DNA of 22,416 nt from positions 1 to 22,416 of the forward strand of contig JAHEEZ010000024.1 of NCBI GenBank assembly GCA_024640445.1, written 5' to 3'. Numbering within the stretch: the first letter of the stretch is position 1; the number at the start of each line of letters is the position of its first letter. Of this stretch, positions 19,880-22,416 are shown one piece after another. The notes beneath the pieces are model-generated. The model ran no database searches, was not told the origin of the DNA, and worked only from the letters and a program-made list of their open reading frames with translations. The position numbers were made by a program, and so were the translations under genes. This DNA comes from Acidobacteriota bacterium (lineage in GTDB: Bacteria > Acidobacteriota > Blastocatellia > Pyrinomonadales > Pyrinomonadaceae).

Positions 19880-20971
19880 ATGAAAGACAAGATCGGAATT
19901 GGAATCATCGGAACCGGATTCGCGCGCTCGACCCAGATCCCGGCGTTCCTCGAATGCGAAGGGGCTGAGTTGATCTCCGTCTCGAGCGGGACCCCAGGCA
20001 ACGCCGCGAATACCGCGAAAGAATTTGGATTTTCTCATTTTTCGGATGACTGGCGGGAGACCGCAGCGCACGACCAGGTTGACATCGTTTGCATCACGAC
20101 TCCTCCCGTTCTTCATCACGAAATGGTGATGTTCTGCGCCGCGAACGGAAAGCATATCCTTTGCGAAAAGCCTATGGCGATGAACGCCGCGGAAGCACTG
20201 GAGATGACCGAGGCAGCAAAAGCGGCAGGTGTACTCGCAATTATCGACCACGAACTCCGTTTCCAAAAGGGCAGAAAACACGCGCACGAGATGCTGCGCA
20301 ATGGAGAGATCGGCAAGGTGATTCACGGAAAGGCGAATTTCCGGAATGCGTCGCGCGGAAATCCTGATCTCAAATGGAACTGGTGGTCGGATGAATCGCA
20401 GGGCGGCGGCGCGCTCGGGGCGATCGGATCCCACGTGATCGATGGTTTCAGGTGGCTTCTCGGTACCGAGGTGCAGGACGTTTCCTGCCTGTTGAAAACA
20501 AACGTGAAGAAAAGGACGGACTCGGAAGGCATTGTCCGCCCCGTCACGAGCGATGACGAATGTAATCTGATCTTTAGATTTGCGGATTCCGAACTCACGG
20601 AAGACGCTGCGGGGACCAGTTCCATCTCGATGGTCGAGATCGGCGAATACGACTTTTGGATGGAACTCTACGGCACCGAGGGCACTTTGGTCATTGGCAT
20701 GAAAGGACAATTAGAGTTGGCCAGGAAAGGCGAGAGTAAGTTCAAGACTGTTGACATAGATCTTGGCGAGCCTAAGGGGGACACAGGAATAGGTGGATGG
20801 TCGCTCGGATTTCTCGAATTCGCGAAAGAAATAACTACAGCGCTCCGCGAGAAGAAGAACAGCGTCTCGGGGGCGGCGACGTTCGCCGACGGCTATGAAG
20901 TCCAGAAGGTGCTCGACGCGGCTCGCGAATCGCACGCGACCGGACGCCGGGTGTCTGTTTCTAGCCAGTGA
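19880..20971 (+). CDS. Gfo/Idh/MocA family oxidoreductase
   Basis: 363 residues from the ATG at 19880, normal for the family. The Rossmann fold has GIIGTGFARS (8-17, GxGxxA) for NAD(P), DIVCITTPPVLHHEM (68-82) and the family lysine in CEKPMAMNAAEA (E96, K97, P98). The C-terminal dehydrogenase domain carries GGGALGAIGSHVIDGFRWLL, whose GSHxxD segment contributes substrate or catalytic residues. The family oxidises sugars, inositols or related polyols, or reduces them; the substrate cannot be assigned here. An upstream in-frame extension (to 19766) has no homology and is not counted. It appears monocistronic and its upstream region carries a heptamer array and an extended -10 element next to the start. 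Confidence 0.92.
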   Translation: MKDKIGIGIIGTGFARSTQIPAFLECEGAELISVSSGTPGNAANTAKEFGFSHFSDDWRETAAHDQVDIVCITTPPVLHHEMVMFCAANGKHILCEKPMAMNAAEALEMTEAAKAAGVLAIIDHELRFQKGRKHAHEMLRNGEIGKVIHGKANFRNASRGNPDLKWNWWSDESQGGGALGAIGSHVIDGFRWLLGTEVQDVSCLLKTNVKKRTDSEGIVRPVTSDDECNLIFRFADSELTEDAAGTSSISMVEIGEYDFWMELYGTEGTLVIGMKGQLELARKGESKFKTVDIDLGEPKGDTGIGGWSLGFLEFAKEITTALREKKNSVSGAATFADGYEVQKVLDAARESHATGRRVSVSSQ

Positions 20972-21179
20972 CGCCCGTCTGTTGCGTCCAGAAGCGGACA
21001 CGCCAAACGGACTCTCGACTTGGGGGCACGCTCCCTGACGGTCGCGTTTCCGCCGCAGGTTCGAGCCGTTTGACACATTGGGCTATCACAAGACCTACCC
21101 AACGAGACTCTCCAAACTCTATAGACTCGCCAGACCTAATAGACTCGATAGACTCGCCAGACTCGAGACCCGACAGACT
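20972..21179. repeat. Convergent intergenic region with degenerate 'tagactcgccagac' repeats
   Basis: No gene. TAGACTCGCCAGAC occurs exactly twice (21122-21135 and 21149-21162), inside a run of looser AGACTC/AGACCT units from about 21105 to 21178 that ends against the stop codon of the NTF2-like gene. The first half (21020-21060) is GC-rich with no visible hairpin plus T-run, so I see no intrinsic terminator. Confidence 0.65.
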
Positions 21180-21626
21180 TTAAGTGGAAGTGTGGTCGTG
21201 AATGATCTTCCAGCCGTCTTTGGTGTTTCGAAAGATCAGTGTGAAGAGGCCTGTCGGCGTGTCGTTCACGCGTTCCAGGGTGAACCGGCCGAAGACGTAG
21301 GCGTTGTTCTTGTCCAGTACCACCACTACCGGATCGCTGAACGTCAATCTCCCCATTTTCTCGCGCGTATCGTAACTCTTCTTGTAGCGGTCCAGGGCAG
21401 CCTGCCAGCCCATTGCGACCGAATTTCCTGAAACGAACCGCATATCATCCGACTTCCAGTAGCCTTTCATAAAGCTGTCGATGTCACCTTGATTCCACGC
21501 AGCGGTCTGTTCCGTCATCACCTTTTCGATCTCCGAAATGATCTTCGCTTTTTGTTTCTCGGACTGTCCGAAAGCTGCGCCCGCGGCGGCGAAAAGGATC
21601 GCTGAAATAATGATCAGTTTTTTCAT
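21180..21626 (-). CDS. Exported SnoaL/DUF4440-like (NTF2-fold) protein
   Basis: 148 residues from the ATG at 21626. Residues 1-20 (MKKLIIISAILFAAAGAAFG) form a signal peptide. The mature part is an NTF2-like cone: VMTEQTAAWNQGDIDSFMKG YW, then DRYKKSYDTREKMGRLTFSD, VVLDKNNAYVFGRFTLER and FTLIFRNTKDGWKIIHDHTS, the last being the standard DUF4440 ending. Members are used as small-molecule-binding or enzyme scaffolds and many have no assigned function. The frame runs 16 codons further upstream, but that extension puts charged/polar residues before the signal peptide. No Shine-Dalgarno is present; a TGcTATTTT extended -10 lies 9 bases before the ATG. It is divergent from the reductase gene. Confidence 0.85.
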   Translation of the reverse strand: MKKLIIISAILFAAAGAAFGQSEKQKAKIISEIEKVMTEQTAAWNQGDIDSFMKGYWKSDDMRFVSGNSVAMGWQAALDRYKKSYDTREKMGRLTFSDPVVVVLDKNNAYVFGRFTLERVNDTPTGLFTLIFRNTKDGWKIIHDHTST

Positions 21627-21635
21627 AGTGCAGCT

Positions 21636-21644
21636 AAAATAGCA
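21636..21644 (-). promoter_or_regulatory. Extended -10 of the DUF4440-like gene, probably leaderless
   Basis: Minus-strand TGcTATTTT, 9 bases before the ATG. No convincing -35 was found, as is common with extended -10 promoters. The predicted leader is 2-3 bases. Confidence 0.4.
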
Positions 21645-21735
21645 TGAACCGACAAAGGCCAGAAATACTCGCAAAACAAACCGGGCCGAGCGCCGTATAG
21701 ACCACAGAAACTAATTGCAGGTGAGGGACAGGATT

Positions 21736-22281
21736 GTGAAAAAGATAGTATTGGGACTCGGAATGAGCCTCGATGGATACATAGCTAGAAAGAATGGCTC
21801 GGTAGATTGGCTGTCGATGGAATGGGACTACGACTGGAAGGCTTTCTTCGGGAATATCGACACCGTATTGATGGGAAGGAGGTCGTGGGAGAAGGCTTTG
21901 GAAATGAATCCATCAGGTGATTCAAACCCGTATAAGGGGATGGAAACCTATGTGTTTTCCAACACGCTCAGCGAGACCGGCGTCGAGGATGTCGAAATAG
22001 TAGGCGGAGATATCACTGAATTTGCGAATGAACTTCGCGCAAGAAACGGAAAGAAGATATGGCTTTCCGGCGGAGGTGAACTGGCAAAGTCCTTTCTCGA
22101 AGCAGATCTGGTGGACGAGCTTTACCTGGGGATTTCTCCGATATTCCTTGGTTCAGGCATCCCGCTTTTTCCCGAATTCAACCGCGAGGTCCATTTGCGG
22201 CTGCTCGGCAACAAGTCTTGCTACAACAAGGCGAAGGATAACGCGATGATCGAGCTTGCCTATGAGGTGGTCCGATCCTGA
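21736..22281 (+). CDS. RibD C-terminal / dihydrofolate reductase-like protein
   Basis: 181 residues from the GTG at 21736, which has GAGGG 8 bases upstream; TTG/GTG codons at 21715 and 21721 give only a few extra residues. The RibD-C/DHFR fold is clear: KKIVLGLGMSLDGYIARKNG (2-21), IDTVLMGRRSWEKAL (41-55), and the NADPH-site region KKIWLSGGGELAKSFLEADL (106-125) followed by VDELYLGISPIFLGSGIPLF. This stand-alone group (YyaP/YwjB-type) is distinct from true folate FolA; the substrate is unknown. It is divergent from the DUF4440-like gene, and the probable lycopene cyclase starts 38 bases after it. Confidence 0.9.
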   Translation: MKKIVLGLGMSLDGYIARKNGSVDWLSMEWDYDWKAFFGNIDTVLMGRRSWEKALEMNPSGDSNPYKGMETYVFSNTLSETGVEDVEIVGGDITEFANELRARNGKKIWLSGGGELAKSFLEADLVDELYLGISPIFLGSGIPLFPEFNREVHLRLLGNKSCYNKAKDNAMIELAYEVVRS

Positions 22282-22319
22282 GTTGATGGGACTTGTTCAA
22301 AAATGTAATCCTCTTCTTC

Positions 22320-22416
22320 GTGAATTCGAACTCCTACGACTACATCATCGCGGGCGGCGGAATGGCCGGGCTTTCGCTTGCATTTCATCTCAATGAGAGT
22401 GTGCTCCGCGAAAAGA
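22320..22416 (+). CDS. FAD/NAD(P)-binding protein, probable lycopene beta-cyclase (cut by window end)
   Basis: An open frame from 22287 runs to the window end. From GTG 22320 it reads VNSNSYDYIIAGGGMAGLSL, then AFHLNESVLREK. The YDYIIAGGGxAGLSLAxHL segment is the N-terminal dinucleotide-binding fingerprint of CrtY-type lycopene cyclases in Bacteroidota and related groups, but only 32 residues are visible and other FAD-dependent oxidoreductases start similarly. TTG at 22293 is an alternative start. No Shine-Dalgarno is evident. If correct, the organism makes cyclic carotenoids. Confidence 0.6.
   Translation, partial: MNSNSYDYIIAGGGMAGLSLAFHLNESVLREK

Noticed and set aside
20711..21076. Minus-strand frame across the end of the oxidoreductase and the intergenic region
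   Set aside because: No recognisable domain; it is antisense to a conserved C-terminus and extends into non-coding repeat-bearing DNA.

Overview
This 22.4 kb chromosomal window looks like Acidobacteriota, probably class Blastocatellia (Pyrinomonadales-like). That is an inference from the gene mix: a soluble Ser/Thr kinase with a TolB-like domain and TPRs, secreted proteins with FG-GAP-type repeats, large OPT transporters, and a moderately GC-rich genome with many degenerate dispersed repeats. No rRNA, tRNA, phage, transposase or CRISPR array was seen. The genes are mostly housekeeping; the unusual content lies in the repeats and the regulatory sites.

Layout. Bases 1-1089 hold the end of an M20 peptidase and a YbaN/DUF454 membrane protein. 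Bases 1107-4234 (minus) hold the kinase, Dps and a PadR-family regulator; the last two have clear promoters overlapped by perfect 7-1-7 palindromes (a PerR/Fur-like box at dps and a PadR-type operator at padR). Bases 4344-7956 (plus) hold tsaD, then a pair made of a TIMP/NTR-like secreted protein and a PQQ-type sugar dehydrogenase with six exact-length 45-residue repeats.

Bases 7969-12755 (minus) are the conserved ribosome-assembly cluster, in transcription order rplU, rpmA, obgE, nadD, rsfS, rlmH, a DksA/TraR-like gene and comF. A strong intrinsic terminator lies between rpmA and obgE, and repeat-derived DNA has entered nadD, the rsfS stop codon and the rsfS-rlmH gap. Bases 13061-17954 carry a divergent pair, a secreted M14 carboxypeptidase and an OPT oligopeptide transporter, which could together form a peptide-scavenging module. 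Bases 18105-22416 hold a lipoprotein with a pseudopilin-like tail, a PilZ protein, a Gfo/Idh/MocA oxidoreductase, an exported NTF2-like protein, a RibD-C/DHFR-like reductase and the start of a probable lycopene cyclase.

Main observation: short degenerate arrays with an unchanging 7-bp period but different sequences recur through the window (9578-9668, 9807-9869, 10538-10579, 15333-15367, 19648-19724). They resemble the heptameric STRR sequences known from filamentous cyanobacteria. Several are used as coding sequence: one encodes the hydrophobic core of a signal peptide, one part of an insertion in NadD, and one the last residues and stop codon of RsfS. A second theme is probable leaderless transcription: several genes lack a Shine-Dalgarno sequence and have a -10-like element only 7-9 bases before the start codon.
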